Shown here: piece by piece, positions 23,549 through 35,895 of the stretch
How the letters are laid out: the number at the start of each line of letters is the position of its first letter
Numbering within the stretch: the stretch's first letter is position 1
Assembly (NCBI RefSeq): GCF_017348915.1
Contig: NZ_CP071383.1
Location: 2,728,001 to 2,792,000 of the forward strand
Length of the DNA: 64,000 bases
Direction: 5' to 3'
DNA from: Leclercia pneumoniae
GTDB taxonomy: Bacteria > Pseudomonadota > Gammaproteobacteria > Enterobacterales > Enterobacteriaceae
The notes under the pieces: model-generated
What the model saw: the letters and a program-made list of their open reading frames with translations, nothing else
What the model was told of the DNA's origin: nothing
The model's database searches: none
Position numbers and translations under genes: made by a program

Positions 23549-24529
23549 TTACGCTTTCTGCTTGTAATTTCGCAGTGCGTTCCGGCCGAGGACGAAACCA
23601 GAGCCGATCAGACCGCCGAGAAGCACGGCCAGGATAACCGTAATACTGCGCTTAGGACTGTCGCGACGAATAGGCAGGTCTGGCTTCATAACGTAGCGAT
23701 AGCCATGAATGGACGTCGGCTCAATCTTGAGCTTTTCAATATCCAGCAGGCGCTGCTTGTTCTGGTAATAGTCATTCGCAAAGGTCAATGGGCGCGAAGA
23801 CTCGCGTTGCACCATCGTCGACAACGCATCGGTCCCCAGCAGGAACATGCTGTCCTGAGTGACATCCTGTGTCTGCTGGATCTGCGGTTTGGTTACGTTG
23901 GCCGCCTCAGCATATTTGAGCGCTTCACTAATCTGTCTGATGCGCAGATCTTTCTGCTCTTGCGCAATCTCTTCCTGGTTTTCAATTGAGGTCTTCAGGG
24001 TCGCAACCTGCTGCTCAATGTTATCTTTGAGATCGCTGAACAGCTCTTTGCCGATCTGCTCATCAATCTCCTGAATGTATATAGCGAGGTGCTTTTGCGC
24101 GGCTACCGCTGAATCACCTACATAGCTAACCTGAAGGGGCGATGGTTGTCCTTTAACCACCGGCTCGATGGTCAGTTTCTCTGGCTCTTCTTGATTTTCC
24201 AGTGTGCCTGATAAAGCTGAAATTGCGGCATTATAGCGGTTGAATACGTTAGCCTGTATATCCTGCAGGCGGGGTGCAGAATTGCCATAAAGTACGTTTA
24301 AAGCGTTGCTGTAGGGACCAATTTGAGCAGAATCAGGCTGAGTAATGATTGAGGAGGAGGACCATTGTTCTTTAGCCAGCATGAGATACGAGCCAGCGAT
24401 AACGATAGCAATGGCAACAAACACAGCGATCAACCATTTTTCACGCCAGAGCTGTAGTACAAGATCAATTAAATCGATCTGTTCCGGGTCATTTCTTCGT
24501 GAGACCACGTTATTGTTATTGTACGTCAT
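23549..24529 (-). CDS. wzzB: WzzB, O-antigen chain-length regulator
   Basis: This 326-residue polysaccharide co-polymerase sets the modal length of Wzy-made O chains. It has the expected two membrane segments (about residues 33-52 and 297-317) with a long periplasmic helical domain between, and a proline-rich motif before the second segment. The start MTYNNNNVV (24529) is preferred over an ATG nine codons upstream because it matches the family and follows AAGGATT. Its upstream region is cut off by an IS200/IS605-type element about 110 bases away. Confidence 0.92.
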   Translation of the reverse strand: MTYNNNNVVSRRNDPEQIDLIDLVLQLWREKWLIAVFVAIAIVIAGSYLMLAKEQWSSSSIITQPDSAQIGPYSNALNVLYGNSAPRLQDIQANVFNRYNAAISALSGTLENQEEPEKLTIEPVVKGQPSPLQVSYVGDSAVAAQKHLAIYIQEIDEQIGKELFSDLKDNIEQQVATLKTSIENQEEIAQEQKDLRIRQISEALKYAEAANVTKPQIQQTQDVTQDSMFLLGTDALSTMVQRESSRPLTFANDYYQNKQRLLDIEKLKIEPTSIHGYRYVMKPDLPIRRDSPKRSITVILAVLLGGLIGSGFVLGRNALRNYKQKA

Positions 24530-24660
24530 ATAATCCTTAACAAGGAAAAACCACAAGGCATAAAGTTATCAATACAGTTTATCGGTTGTTGCATGAATTT
24601 CTATAGGAAATCGACGAAGCATAAAGAAATGAGTACGACATATCCAACGTGACTGCTCAC

Positions 24661-24674
24661 CGCCCTAAAGGGCG
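24661..24674. repeat. Right-end hairpin of the IS200/IS605 element
   Basis: CGCCCT-AA-AGGGCG is a perfect 6-bp stem overlapping the tnpB stop codon. In this family it marks the right end and, as RNA, the end of the scaffold of the guide RNA of TnpB; what follows outward (below 24650) would act as guide. Confidence 0.6.
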
Positions 24675-25855
24675 ATGCTTCCCACTTCAACGGCTGCAAC
24701 TGGCACAGTGCCAGACTTACGCAAGCCTCGATGGGCTTTGACGACGTGACCCGCCGCCATTAATTCTGTTATGCCCTTGTGCTGTATGTTGATCGCCGCG
24801 TTTATATCGCGGTCATGGTCAGTATTACAGCCGGGGCACTTCCATTCCCGCACCTTTAGCGGCATTTCCGGCATCCTGTGACCGCAACAATGGCAGGTTT
24901 TCGAGCTGGCGAACCACTGATCCAGTTTGACCAGGTGAACCCCCGCCGACTCTGCTTTGTATGCAAGTTTTTCCACAAAGCCAGACCATGCCGCATCCCC
25001 GATATGACGGGCAAGGCGACGATTTTTCATCATGTTTGCCGATTTCAGTGTTTCCACAATCACCGCTTGGTTTTCGTCGATAATTCGTCTGGAAAGTTTG
25101 TGCTGGAAGTCAGCGCGGGCATTAGCTACCCGTTCGTGTTGTGCGGCAAGGCGTAAGCGAGCCTTACGGCGGTTTGCGCTCCCCATCTTCTTACGGGATA
25201 GCGCCTTGCTGTCACGGCGCAAGCGGCGGTATGCGTTGATCAGATGACATGGATTCGCCACCTTGCCGCCGCCATTGCCGATCAGGTAGTGCGATAGCCC
25301 CAAATCGTAGCCCGCTACCGTGGTGATATAGGTCGGCTTCGCTGCTGCCTCTTGTCCATCATCCGCGAGTATTGAGGCATAGTATTTGCCCGCCGCGTTG
25401 CGAGTGATCGTAATGCTGGAAACCTTGCCGACGATCTCCCGGTGGATGTTCGCCAGGATAGGCTTCAATTTCGGCAACTGGATAGCGTCTGTTAATACCT
25501 TGCCGTTGGGATGATAGCTGGACTGTTTACCATGCTTTTTTTTGAAAACAGGAAAGCGGGCTTTAAGTTTCTTGTTAAAGAAGTTGGCAAATGCCTTGTC
25601 CAGATTAATGACTGCCTGCTGTAGTGCCAGCGAGTCATACTCTTTGAGCCAGCTATAGCGGCGTGACTTCTTCGCCACTGCCAGCAATGGTTTTATGTCG
25701 CGTGTTGGCTTGAGTGAAATGCCGTAGCGCTGATACATGTGGCGGCTGATTTGAAGAGCTTTATTGTACGCAAAACGCACCGCGCCGAACTGCGCATTTA
25801 AGAATACGGCTTGTTCTGCGTCGGGATAAATACGTACTTTAGTAGCTCTTTTCAT
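24665..25855 (-). CDS. tnpB: TnpB, RNA-guided nuclease of the IS605 element
   Basis: This 396-residue OrfB/TnpB-family protein looks complete. It has the N-terminal helix-turn-helix-like start (KRATKVRIYPDAEQ) and a split RuvC nuclease with Asp184 in AGYDLGLSH, Glu268 in VIVETLKS and Asp350 in DHDRDINAAINI. A zinc-finger pair (CHCCG at 321, CPGC at 340) is inserted before the last motif. TnpB proteins cut DNA matching a guide RNA made from the element's right end, which promotes element retention. Divergent tnpA starts 39 bases away. Confidence 0.93.
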   Translation of the reverse strand: MKRATKVRIYPDAEQAVFLNAQFGAVRFAYNKALQISRHMYQRYGISLKPTRDIKPLLAVAKKSRRYSWLKEYDSLALQQAVINLDKAFANFFNKKLKARFPVFKKKHGKQSSYHPNGKVLTDAIQLPKLKPILANIHREIVGKVSSITITRNAAGKYYASILADDGQEAAAKPTYITTVAGYDLGLSHYLIGNGGGKVANPCHLINAYRRLRRDSKALSRKKMGSANRRKARLRLAAQHERVANARADFQHKLSRRIIDENQAVIVETLKSANMMKNRRLARHIGDAAWSGFVEKLAYKAESAGVHLVKLDQWFASSKTCHCCGHRMPEMPLKVREWKCPGCNTDHDRDINAAINIQHKGITELMAAGHVVKAHRGLRKSGTVPVAAVEVGSIAL

Positions 25856-25894
25856 TTTCAGCGCTCATGTATAGAATCCCCATAATTTAATATT

Positions 25895-26338
25895 TTGATC
25901 GAGGTTTTTCAAGTGAGTGTGCGTGGTAAGGAGTTTGAGGGGTATCTCTCCCGTCGTCATAGCGTCAGTAAATTGGTCGTACATCTGATATTTACGACGA
26001 AATACCGCCGTAAGATTTTCGACGGCATGATGATCCAGCAGATACGGGAATCGTTTCAAAGCGCTGCGGAAAAACTGGAAATTGAGATTTTAGAAATGGA
26101 CGGGGAAGCGGATCACGTCCACGTTTTGATAGCGTACCCGCCGAAATTGTCTATCAGTGTGTTGGTGAACAATTTAAAGTCGATCAGTAGCCGCCGTGTG
26201 CGAATCCTGAATACAAATTTACGCAAGGCGAGTAATAGCGGGGTGCTCTGGTCGCGCTCCTATTTCGCCTGTAGCGCTGGAGGTGCAACAATCGAAACAT
26301 TGAAGGCTTACGTAGCCTCGCAGAAAACCCCTGATTAG
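25895..26338 (+). CDS. tnpA: TnpA, HUH/Y1 transposase of the IS605 element
   Basis: This small Y1 transposase moves the element as single-stranded DNA. The metal-binding HUH motif is DHVHVLIAYPP (His74, His76) and the catalytic tyrosine is Tyr139 in LKAYVASQ. The frame from ATG 25895 gives 147 residues. A GTG at 25913 preceded by GAGG gives MSVRGKEFEGYL and fits the usual length better, so the true start may be there. The protein looks intact, but its left-end substrate hairpin is split. Confidence 0.92.
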   Translation: MIEVFQVSVRGKEFEGYLSRRHSVSKLVVHLIFTTKYRRKIFDGMMIQQIRESFQSAAEKLEIEILEMDGEADHVHVLIAYPPKLSISVLVNNLKSISSRRVRILNTNLRKASNSGVLWSRSYFACSAGGATIETLKAYVASQKTPD

Positions 26339-26408
26339 CTCCCCTTATATCCCCGCCCGACTGAACTGCACCCCAAAAGTTGGACACCAACTGAGTAAGG
26401 TGCAATTT

Positions 26409-26843
26409 ATGGGCAACCCCAGTTACACACTGGAATTTCGCATTGCTGTCGTGAAGTATTGTCAGGGTGGAATAAAAAGGACCGCTGCGCATTTTGGCCT
26501 CCACAAATCCACCGTCAGCCACTGGGTGGCCTCATGGCAGTTGCATGGTATCGACGGTATCACCTGGAAAGTCGCCGGTTACACGCAGGCTTTTAAACTT
26601 AACGTAGTGAAAACCCTGCAGAAAGAGCATCTCTCTTTTCGTGAAGCCGCAGTCCGGTTCAATGTGTCCGATAATAAAGTGGTGAAACGCTGGTTTGATG
26701 CTTATGAAGCTGCCGGTGAAGCAGGACTGCAGAAGAGGAAACGACACCACGTGAAAACAAAAAACATCCCTGTACAAGCGACACGTTCGCCGGTGAGCGC
26801 AGCAAAACCTGCTGATGTCAACGCCAAGATTTATGACCGTTTT
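26409..26843 (+). pseudogene. IS150-group OrfA, N-terminal part
   Basis: About 145 codons from ATG MGNPSYTLEFRIAVVKYCQ encode two helix-turn-helix units (GGIKRTAAHFGLHKSTVSHW and the later SFREAAVRF region), as in IS150 OrfA, which binds the element ends. The frame is interrupted by the inserted ISs at 26844. The missing C-terminal part resumes near 30538. Confidence 0.85.
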
Positions 26844-28447
26844 GGGGGGGCGGACGATTTCCTGGACTGATTGATTAGATTAACCCCAGTCTTTGCCGGT
26901 ACGTTTCAGGGCTCACTGCTCCCAGCGACAGTTTGATCCGATGACCATTGTACTAGCGGATGTAGCCATCCACCTGCTTTATAAAGTCATCTACTGTTAC
27001 GCCTGACCAGTTGCGACCGTAGTACATCTCGTTTTTCAGCCGCCCGAAGAACCCTTCGCACGCTGCATTATCCGGAGAGCAGCCTTTGCGCGACATGGAG
27101 CGCACCAGGCCCGAGGAGGATATTCTCTGTAACCACCCCGGCCACCGGTAATGCCCACCGCGATCACAGTGTATTATCGGACGTTCATGCGGTTTCAGCG
27201 TGCCGATCCCGCTTTCCAGCATGCTGTTGGCCAGCATCGCGTCTGGCCGGGTGCCTACCGACCAGCTCACCACTTTACCGTCGAAGCGGTCCACCACAGG
27301 TGACAGCCACACTTTGCCTGCGGGCAGATGGAACTCCGTGATATCCGTCAGCCACTTCTAATTTGGCAACTCAGCATTAAAGTCCCTCGCAAGAAGATTG
27401 TCAGGGGTCGGGCCAATTTCTCCGCAGTACGAGCTGTAACGCCGCCGACGGGCTGTGCTAACAACAAGCTTCTCTTCAGACATCAGCCTGCGCACGACTT
27501 TTTCAGAGAGCCGGACTCCTTCATGACGGAGCATTGCGTGCAAGCGGCGGTAGCCGTAACACCGATAGTTGGCATGGAAGAGCTCCGACAGACTGACGCG
27601 CACACCAGCGTGTTTATCACCGGCCCGCAATGCTGCACGTTGATAAAAATAGCTGCTGCGGGCAAGCCGCAGGGTGCTCAGCAGCACCGGCAGCAGATGG
27701 GTATCTCTCAGGGCATCAGCGATCTTCGACTTTTCCCTGTTTGTCAGGGGGCTGACGCTGATGCCCGGAGCTTTTTTTATTATTTCCTCCGCCTTCCTCA
27801 GGATATCCAGCTCCAGCTGCTGGCGTTTTACCGCCTGAGTGAGCCGGGCAAGCTCTTCCCGAAGCGCATCACGTTCCTGGATAAGGGAGGGGTCGTCTTT
27901 TTTTCGCATGGACTGGTACGTCTCATCGCCGATGGCCTCGTCTTTCCATTTATACAACACCTGCCGGCTGACGCCCACGCCCTGGGCGATTTTCTTGGCG
28001 GGGGGGGGGCGGGTGCACAGGTCCCTGACGGCCTGTAGCTTCATCTCAGGCCTAAAGGGCGCGCTGGCGTTTTGCACACTGGTGTGGATGCGTCGCCTGC
28101 CGGGATGGAGTTCATCTATCCAGCGAATAAGAAGTGCACTGCAGTGGGTATCCCAGCTCCCTTCGGGTAAAGGCAAGGCTGCAGCCGTGCGTAAGGTAGT
28201 GGTCGATGGCGGCCTGTTTCTGCGCATCAGAGTATCGTTCTTTGCGTGGGAAGCAACTGATATCCCCCCGCTGGCTTCCCATGCCTGCACCCATCACCGG
28301 AGGTTCCGCTCTGAGGGGTAGCCCAACTCACGAACAACAGCGACGATTTTTTTGCCATATTTGAAGTAGAGTTCAATAGCGCGAAGGCGTTTAGTTTCGG
28401 AATGCATAATTTATCTCCTGAGAGTCCAGGAAATCGTCCGCCCCCCC
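26844..28447 (-). mobile_element. Decayed IS with perfect 25-bp G-rich inverted repeats
   Basis: Ends 26844-26868 and 28423-28447 are exact inverted repeats of 25 bases. Each begins with seven G (outside) then CGGACGATTTCCTGGACT. TTTT lies on both sides (26840-26843 and 28448-28451), possibly a 4-bp target duplication. The encoded transposase is IS3-like but carries several stops and frameshifts. The element lies at the left edge of the IS21-family element. No ISfinder name is assigned. Confidence 0.75.
26875..28407 (-). pseudogene. IS3-like transposase (OrfA-OrfB) broken by stops and frameshifts
   Basis: From ATG 28407 (AGGAGA ribosome site) the pieces, read in shifting frames, form one transposase. 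They are an N-terminal helix-turn-helix (MHSETKRLRAIELYF), a second one (VGVSRQVLYKWKDEA), a leucine-zipper-like part (ELARLTQAVKRQQLELDIL) and the DDE domain (KWLTDITEF, HCDRGGHYR, NAACEGFFGRLK). In-frame stops follow RNLR, ELPN and GYIR, the last two apparently replacing Glu and Trp codons. At least two frameshifts lie between 28130 and 28260. It cannot make a functional protein. Confidence 0.8.
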
Positions 28448-28477
28448 TTTTCGCCATTTTTAATGTCCGCTATTTGA

Positions 28478-30443
<1,966 letters not shown>

Positions 30444-30523
30444 GTCGATGTCCTTTCTGGTGTGAGAACCTCAAGGAAACAACATGTTGGGTGGAGCGGA
30501 CATTTCAAATGGTGAATTACCGT

Positions 30524-31494
30524 CTTATATCATTGGCGCTAACACTGAGGAGCTCACCCGTGACGAGTTGCTGGTCGAGTTGCGGTATCTGCGTGCAGAG
30601 GTCGATTACTTAAAAAAGCTGAAAGCCCTGGCTCAGCAAAAGAAAAAGCAGAAATAGTTCGTGAGCTGAGGAATATTCATGCCCTGCGGGACCTGCTGGC
30701 TGCCGCAGGAATGGTCCGTAGTACCTGGTATTATCAGCAGTCGGTCCGCAACCGGCCGGATAAACACGCACAGTTAAAGCAAAAAATCAGCCAGATATAC
30801 CAGCATCATAAAGGATGCTATGGATACCGACGGATAACGGCGCTTCTCACCAGAGAGCACGAGCATGTGAATCACAAAACGGTGCAGCGGTTGATGAACG
30901 AGCAGTCCCTGAAAGCTGTGATCCGGGTGAAAAAATACCGTTCCTGGAAAGGAGAGAAGGGAAAAATCGCCCCCAATGTCCTGCAGCGGAACTTCAGGGC
31001 CACACGGCCAAACGAAAAGTGGGTGACGGACGTGACAGAGTTCGACGTGGCGGGCCTGAAGTTGTATCTGTCGCCGATTATCGACCCGTTTAACGGAGAA
31101 GTTGTCTCGCATGTGATGTCGGAACGTCCGGCGATGAACATGGTCAGCACGATGCTGGAGAGGGCTGGCGACACTGTGCCCGGGGGAGACACCGGTGTTA
31201 CATTCGGACCAGGGCTGGCAATATCAGATGCAACGCTGGCAGGCACAACTGAAAGCACATGGGCTGACGCAGAGCATGTCACGGAAAGGAAACTGTCTGG
31301 ATAATGCCGTGGCGGAAAGCTTCTTCGGGACACTGAAATCAGAATGTTTTTACCTTAAGAAATTTAGCAGCGTCAGAGAGCTTCGTCAGGCGGTGGAAAA
31401 GTATATCCACTATTACAACCATGAACGAATAAAAGTGAAGTTAAAGGGCCTGAGCCCGGTAGAGTACCGGACCCGGACCACATCGACGAGTTGA
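30524..31494 (+). pseudogene. IS150-group OrfA C-terminus and frameshifted OrfB
   Basis: The distal OrfA segment (NTEELTRDELLVELRYLRAE) leads to the slippery run AAAAAAG (30612-30618), the known minus-one frameshift signal of IS150. OrfB follows (WYYQQSVRN, GCYGYRR, KWVTDVTEFD) and breaks near 31185. The rest, [10 protein letters not shown] and [12 protein letters not shown] with the last two catalytic acids, is in another frame to 31494. The change looks like loss of two bases in the stretch before LHSDQG. Confidence 0.82.
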
Positions 31495-31637
31495 TTATTA
31501 CTGTCCAGGTTTATGGGGTCAGTTCAGACTGGGCGAGGGTTTACGGGGCATTTGCTAAATACGCAGTATCGGATTGCCTTTTCAGGATGAATTTTTCCTA
31601 TAGTTAGCCTGATGGAAGCTGGTGCAATATAAAAATA

Positions 31638-31658
31638 ATGCCCGGACAAGCCGGGCAT
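31638..31658 (-). terminator. Terminator of ugd
   Basis: On the minus strand, ATGCCCGG-loop-CCGGGCAT is followed by TATTTTTAT. It begins 9 bases after the ugd stop. Confidence 0.85.
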
Positions 31659-31667
31659 TCAAGGTTT

Positions 31668-32834
31668 TCAACCATTGCCAAAGAGATCGCGGGTGTAGAC
31701 CTTGTCGGCAACGTCGATAAGGTCTTCTGCCATACGGTTAGAGATAATGACATCGACTTCTTCTTTGAAGGCGTCCAGCTCACGAACCACACGGGAATTA
31801 AAGAATGAATCTTCCTGCATTACGGGCTCGTAAATGATGACCGGGATACCTTTCGCCTTGATACGTTTCATAATCCCCTGAATAGAGGACGCGCGAAAGT
31901 TATCGGAACCACTTTTCATGATCAAACGATAGATACCGACCACTTTAGGCTGGCGCGCCAGGATGGAATCGGCAATAAAGTCTTTACGTGTGCGGTTGGC
32001 ATCTACGATGGCCGAAATAATGTTGTTTGGCACCGATTGGTAGTTAGCCAGCAGCTGCTTAGTATCTTTTGGCAAGCAATAGCCACCGTAGCCAAAAGAG
32101 GGATTGTTATAGTGATTGCCAATCCGCGGGTCGAGACAAACCCCTTCAATGATCTGCCTGGTATTCAGCCCCAGGCTCTCGGCATAGCTATCGAGCTCGT
32201 TGAAGTAGGCAACGCGCATAGCCAGGTAGGTGTTAGCAAAAAGCTTGATGGCTTCGGCTTCCGTCGAATCTGTAAACAGAACAGGAATATTCTGTTTTAT
32301 TGCCCCTTGCTGCAATAAGGTGGCGAATTTTTCAGCTCGAGCGGAACGTTCACCAATGACAATGCGAGAAGGGTGTAAGTTATCATAAAGCGCTTTCCCC
32401 TCACGTAAAAACTCAGGCGAAAAAATAATATTTTCGGTACCGTATTTCTTTTTCATTGCGTCAGTAAAACCAACCGGCACAGTCGATTTAATGACTATTA
32501 CTGCGCTGGGGTTGATTCGAACTACGTCAGTGATGACAGACTCAACACTTGATGTATTAAAATAGTTCGTTTTAGGATCGTAATCTGTAGGTGTGGCAAT
32601 GATAACAAAATCGGCGTCTTTGTAAGCCAAGTCTTTATCAACTGTCGCTTTGAATCGAATAGTATCTAGCTTTAAATATTGCTCAATTTCTTTATCGACA
32701 ATAGGAGATTTCCTGGCATTTAACATTTGCACTCGCTCAGGAATAATATCTAAAGCGATGACCTCATGTTGCTGAGCAATTAACAACCCGTTCGAAAGGC
32801 CAACGTATCCCGTTCCAGAAATGGCAATTTTCAT
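31668..32834 (-). CDS. ugd: UDP-glucose 6-dehydrogenase (Ugd)
   Basis: This 388-residue enzyme oxidises UDP-glucose to UDP-glucuronate with two NAD. The N-terminal Rossmann motif is [10 protein letters not shown], the catalytic cysteine is Cys253 in [10 protein letters not shown], and a UDP-binding C-terminal domain follows. The product feeds colanic acid and, in relatives, aminoarabinose for lipid A. It is a monocistronic gene with its own terminator; the IS nest lies just downstream. Confidence 0.96.
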   Translation of the reverse strand: MKIAISGTGYVGLSNGLLIAQQHEVIALDIIPERVQMLNARKSPIVDKEIEQYLKLDTIRFKATVDKDLAYKDADFVIIATPTDYDPKTNYFNTSSVESVITDVVRINPSAVIVIKSTVPVGFTDAMKKKYGTENIIFSPEFLREGKALYDNLHPSRIVIGERSARAEKFATLLQQGAIKQNIPVLFTDSTEAEAIKLFANTYLAMRVAYFNELDSYAESLGLNTRQIIEGVCLDPRIGNHYNNPSFGYGGYCLPKDTKQLLANYQSVPNNIISAIVDANRTRKDFIADSILARQPKVVGIYRLIMKSGSDNFRASSIQGIMKRIKAKGIPVIIYEPVMQEDSFFNSRVVRELDAFKEEVDVIISNRMAEDLIDVADKVYTRDLFGNG

Positions 32835-33026
32835 TTCGTGTTCTCAGAATTAACTTAATTAAGAATCATGATGCGTAGACATCCCGATAAGAATTAATAA
32901 TTTTAACGCTTCGATGAAATGTGATCAACCAAAGTAAAAGCATTTCAGATTTTCTTGATCACAGCACAATGTCCATTGTGCGCCAAGTGTAATCGTACTG
33001 AAAATGCAATAAGAAAAATAAAAAAA

Positions 33027-33049
33027 AAGCCCGGCAAACACCCGGGCTT
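33027..33049 (-). terminator. Terminator of gnd
   Basis: AAGCCCGG paired with CCGGGCTT is followed on the minus strand by a run of eight T. It lies 17 bases after the gnd stop. Confidence 0.88.
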
Positions 33050-33065
33050 TTCATTATTAAATATA

Positions 33066-34472
33066 TTATTCTAACCACTCGGTGTGGAACACACCTTCTT
33101 TATCAGCGCGTTTGTATGTATGTGCACCAAAATAGTCACGCTGCGCCTGAATCAGGTTTGCAGGCAGGACAGCGGCTCGGTAGCTGTCATAGTAAGCGAC
33201 AGCTGCAGAGAAAGTCGGTACCGGAATACCATTTTGAACCGCATAAGCCACAACATCACGCAGTGCCTGCTGGTAGTCATCCGCGATCTGCTTGAAGTAT
33301 GGTGCTAGCAGCAGGTTAGCGATACCGGCATTTTCAGCGTACGCATCGGTGATCTTCTGCAAGAACTGCGCACGGATAATACAACCCGCGCGGAAAATCT
33401 TCGCGATTTCGCCGTAGTTAAGATCCCAGTTGTTCTCGTCAGATGCAGCGCGCAGCTGAGAGAAGCCCTGAGCGTAAGAAACGATTTTACCGAGGTACAG
33501 TGCACGACGCACTTTCTCAACGAATTCAGCTTTGTCACCGGCAGGTTTAGCTTGCGGACCGCTCAACACTTTAGATGCGGCGACACGCTGCTCTTTCAGA
33601 GAAGAGATATAACGAGCAAATACAGATTCGGTAATCAGAGACAGTGGCTCGCCCAGATCCAGAGAGCTCTGGCTAGTCCACTTACCGGTACCTTTGTTCG
33701 CAGCTTCATCCAGAATCACGTCAACCAGATATATACCGTCTTCGTCTTTCTTGGTGAAAATATCTTTGGTGATGTCGATCAGGTAACTGCTCAGCTCGTC
33801 GTTGTTCCACTCAGTGAAAGTTTCCGCAAGTTCTTCGTTAGAGAGGTTCAGGCCACCTTTCAGCAATGCGTAAGCTTCAGCGATCAGCTGCATGTCGCCG
33901 TACTCGATACCGTTGTGAACCATCTTCACATAGTGACCTGCACCGTCCGGACCGATATAGGTCACACAAGGTTCACCATCTTCAGCAACTGCAGCGATTT
34001 TGGTCAGGATTGGCGCAACCAGCTCGTATGCTTCTTTCTGGCCACCAGGCATGATGGATGGACCTTTCAGAGCGCCCTCTTCACCGCCGGATACACCTGT
34101 ACCTATGAAGTTGAAGCCTTCCTCAGACAGTTCACGGTTACGACGAATGGTGTCGTGGAAGAAGGTATTACCGCCATCAATAATGATGTCGCCTTTATCC
34201 AGATACGGTTTCAGTGAATCGATAGCAGCATCCGTACCTGCACCCGCTTTCACCATTAACAGGATACGACGAGGCGTTTCCAGAGATTCAACAAACTCCT
34301 GCACCGTGTAGAACGGAACCAGTTTCTTGCCCGGGTTCTCGGCAATCACTTCTTCGGTCTTATCACGGGAGCGGTTGAAAACGGAGACGGTATAACCACG
34401 GCTTTCGATGTTGAGCGCCAAGTTGCGCCCCATCACTGCCATACCGACGACGCCGATTTGTTGCTTAGACAT
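33066..34472 (-). CDS. gnd: 6-phosphogluconate dehydrogenase, decarboxylating (Gnd)
   Basis: This 468-residue pentose-phosphate pathway enzyme converts 6-phosphogluconate to ribulose 5-phosphate, CO2 and NADPH. It has the NADP motif [11 protein letters not shown], substrate motifs GVSGGEEGA and the catalytic [11 protein letters not shown]. Length and sequence are those of enterobacterial Gnd. It borders the O-antigen genes and is often a hybrid allele because of exchange at this locus; no junction is visible by eye here. Confidence 0.97.
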   Translation of the reverse strand: MSKQQIGVVGMAVMGRNLALNIESRGYTVSVFNRSRDKTEEVIAENPGKKLVPFYTVQEFVESLETPRRILLMVKAGAGTDAAIDSLKPYLDKGDIIIDGGNTFFHDTIRRNRELSEEGFNFIGTGVSGGEEGALKGPSIMPGGQKEAYELVAPILTKIAAVAEDGEPCVTYIGPDGAGHYVKMVHNGIEYGDMQLIAEAYALLKGGLNLSNEELAETFTEWNNDELSSYLIDITKDIFTKKDEDGIYLVDVILDEAANKGTGKWTSQSSLDLGEPLSLITESVFARYISSLKEQRVAASKVLSGPQAKPAGDKAEFVEKVRRALYLGKIVSYAQGFSQLRAASDENNWDLNYGEIAKIFRAGCIIRAQFLQKITDAYAENAGIANLLLAPYFKQIADDYQQALRDVVAYAVQNGIPVPTFSAAVAYYDSYRAAVLPANLIQAQRDYFGAHTYKRADKEGVFHTEWLE

Positions 34473-34583
34473 TACATACTCCTGTCAGCTGTGGTCACCG
34501 CAACTTACGTGCGGTTGATTAATCAACTTACTATAAAATGGATAAAGTTAATATACAATATATCTTTATAGAAATAAAAATAC

Positions 34584-34604
34584 AACCACCTTCAACTTGG
34601 TGTT
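34584..34604 (-). terminator. Possible weak terminator of the O-antigen operon
   Basis: On the minus strand, AACACC-AAGTTGAA-GGTGGTT is followed by GTATTTTTAT. It lies about 55 bases after the last glycosyltransferase gene. The stem is short and imperfect. Confidence 0.4.
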
Positions 34605-34657
34605 AAATTTTTAATCAAAACAGATATATCAATCATTAAAACAATATTAAAACCACA

Positions 34658-35893
34658 TCAATTTTCATTTATTTCATCCAGAAGATCGTCGTAAATTTTA
34701 TCTGACCTAAAGTGCTCATTATAATGAAATTTCATTCTTGAATTAATTTCACTTTCTCTATCAATATTTTTGATGATTTTACTAATTGCATCAATTAGAT
34801 CATCGTGGTTACCATTTTTATAAGTTGCTCCAAAATCATTATCACTAAGAAAATCTGCAACATGACCTTTTAACGATGAGAGTATAGGCAAACCATATGC
34901 GGTGTACTCCATTATTTTGTTGGGAACATGCCCATCAAAATTATCATTATTAATATATGGAGCAAGCCCTACACTCGCAGTATTCAATAGATAATCAATA
35001 TGATATTTATCAACCCAACCATAGAATCTAATATTAGAAAGTTTCTTTGTCCTTTCCTTCCAATATCCAATTGTATCTCCATTACCAAACATTGCAAAAA
35101 AATACTGACTACACCCATCCAGTTTTTCCGCTGCCTTCACGACAGTCTCTAAATCAAACATATACCCAATCGTACCTACGAATACTATTTTTCTGCGACC
35201 AGCGGCATCGGAATTCATTTGGCGAATGACTTCACTACCGTCAAAAGTTGGATATGATTCCTTGTTATAACCAAGATATGACAATTTTATTTTATTATGT
35301 GCTTTTTTATTAACGAAGCCTTTTAGCCAATTTGAAAAACTTAATGAAGGAACTGTAGAAATCGTACTATTTTCAACCGCCCATTTAACCATTAATTTGA
35401 ATGGTAAAGATAAGAAATATATTATCTTCCGCTTCATACCTCGGGATGACATCCAAAATATATCTGGCCATTTATCTCTAATTTCAACGACGACTTTCTT
35501 ATTTAACAATTTAGCTAATAACACAAGAAAAAATGTTGCAGAGATCGTCGGCACAGAGGTTATGATGACATCGACATTATGCCTATCACGATAAACTTTG
35601 AGTAAAACTTTCAGCCCCCAACTAAAATGATCATAAATTCGCGCCACCGAAATGTTTCGTGTATATCCAGGAGATTTCACATACACAACTTTGCCGTGTT
35701 CATTAATCACTTTTTCGAAACTTTCGCTTTTTCTTTGTTTTTTATTAAAATGATTAAATGTAGATGTATACCAATCGCAATCAAGACCTTTTGATGTGAA
35801 ATGAAAAAACATTTGCCCCGTTCTGAGATATCGTGGGAAATCTCCATCGTATGGTGTAACCTCACCGTGACGAACAAGTATTATTTTTTTCAA
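34658..35893 (-). CDS. Glycosyltransferase, GT4/GT-B type (O-antigen)
   Basis: This 411-residue GT-B fold protein has a C-terminal nucleotide-sugar domain (about residues 205-390): KIVFVGTIGYMFDLETVVKA, NIRFYGWVDKYHIDYLLNTA and an acidic-donor region NKIMEYTAYGLPILSS. No signal peptide is present; it should act at the inner face of the membrane, adding a sugar to the lipid-linked O unit. Donor and linkage cannot be read from sequence. It is AT-rich and the last gene of the cluster, 2 bases from its upstream neighbour. Confidence 0.82.
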   Translation of the reverse strand: MKKIILVRHGEVTPYDGDFPRYLRTGQMFFHFTSKGLDCDWYTSTFNHFNKKQRKSESFEKVINEHGKVVYVKSPGYTRNISVARIYDHFSWGLKVLLKVYRDRHNVDVIITSVPTISATFFLVLLAKLLNKKVVVEIRDKWPDIFWMSSRGMKRKIIYFLSLPFKLMVKWAVENSTISTVPSLSFSNWLKGFVNKKAHNKIKLSYLGYNKESYPTFDGSEVIRQMNSDAAGRRKIVFVGTIGYMFDLETVVKAAEKLDGCSQYFFAMFGNGDTIGYWKERTKKLSNIRFYGWVDKYHIDYLLNTASVGLAPYINNDNFDGHVPNKIMEYTAYGLPILSSLKGHVADFLSDNDFGATYKNGNHDDLIDAISKIIKNIDRESEINSRMKFHYNEHFRSDKIYDDLLDEINEN

Positions 35894-35895
35894 TT

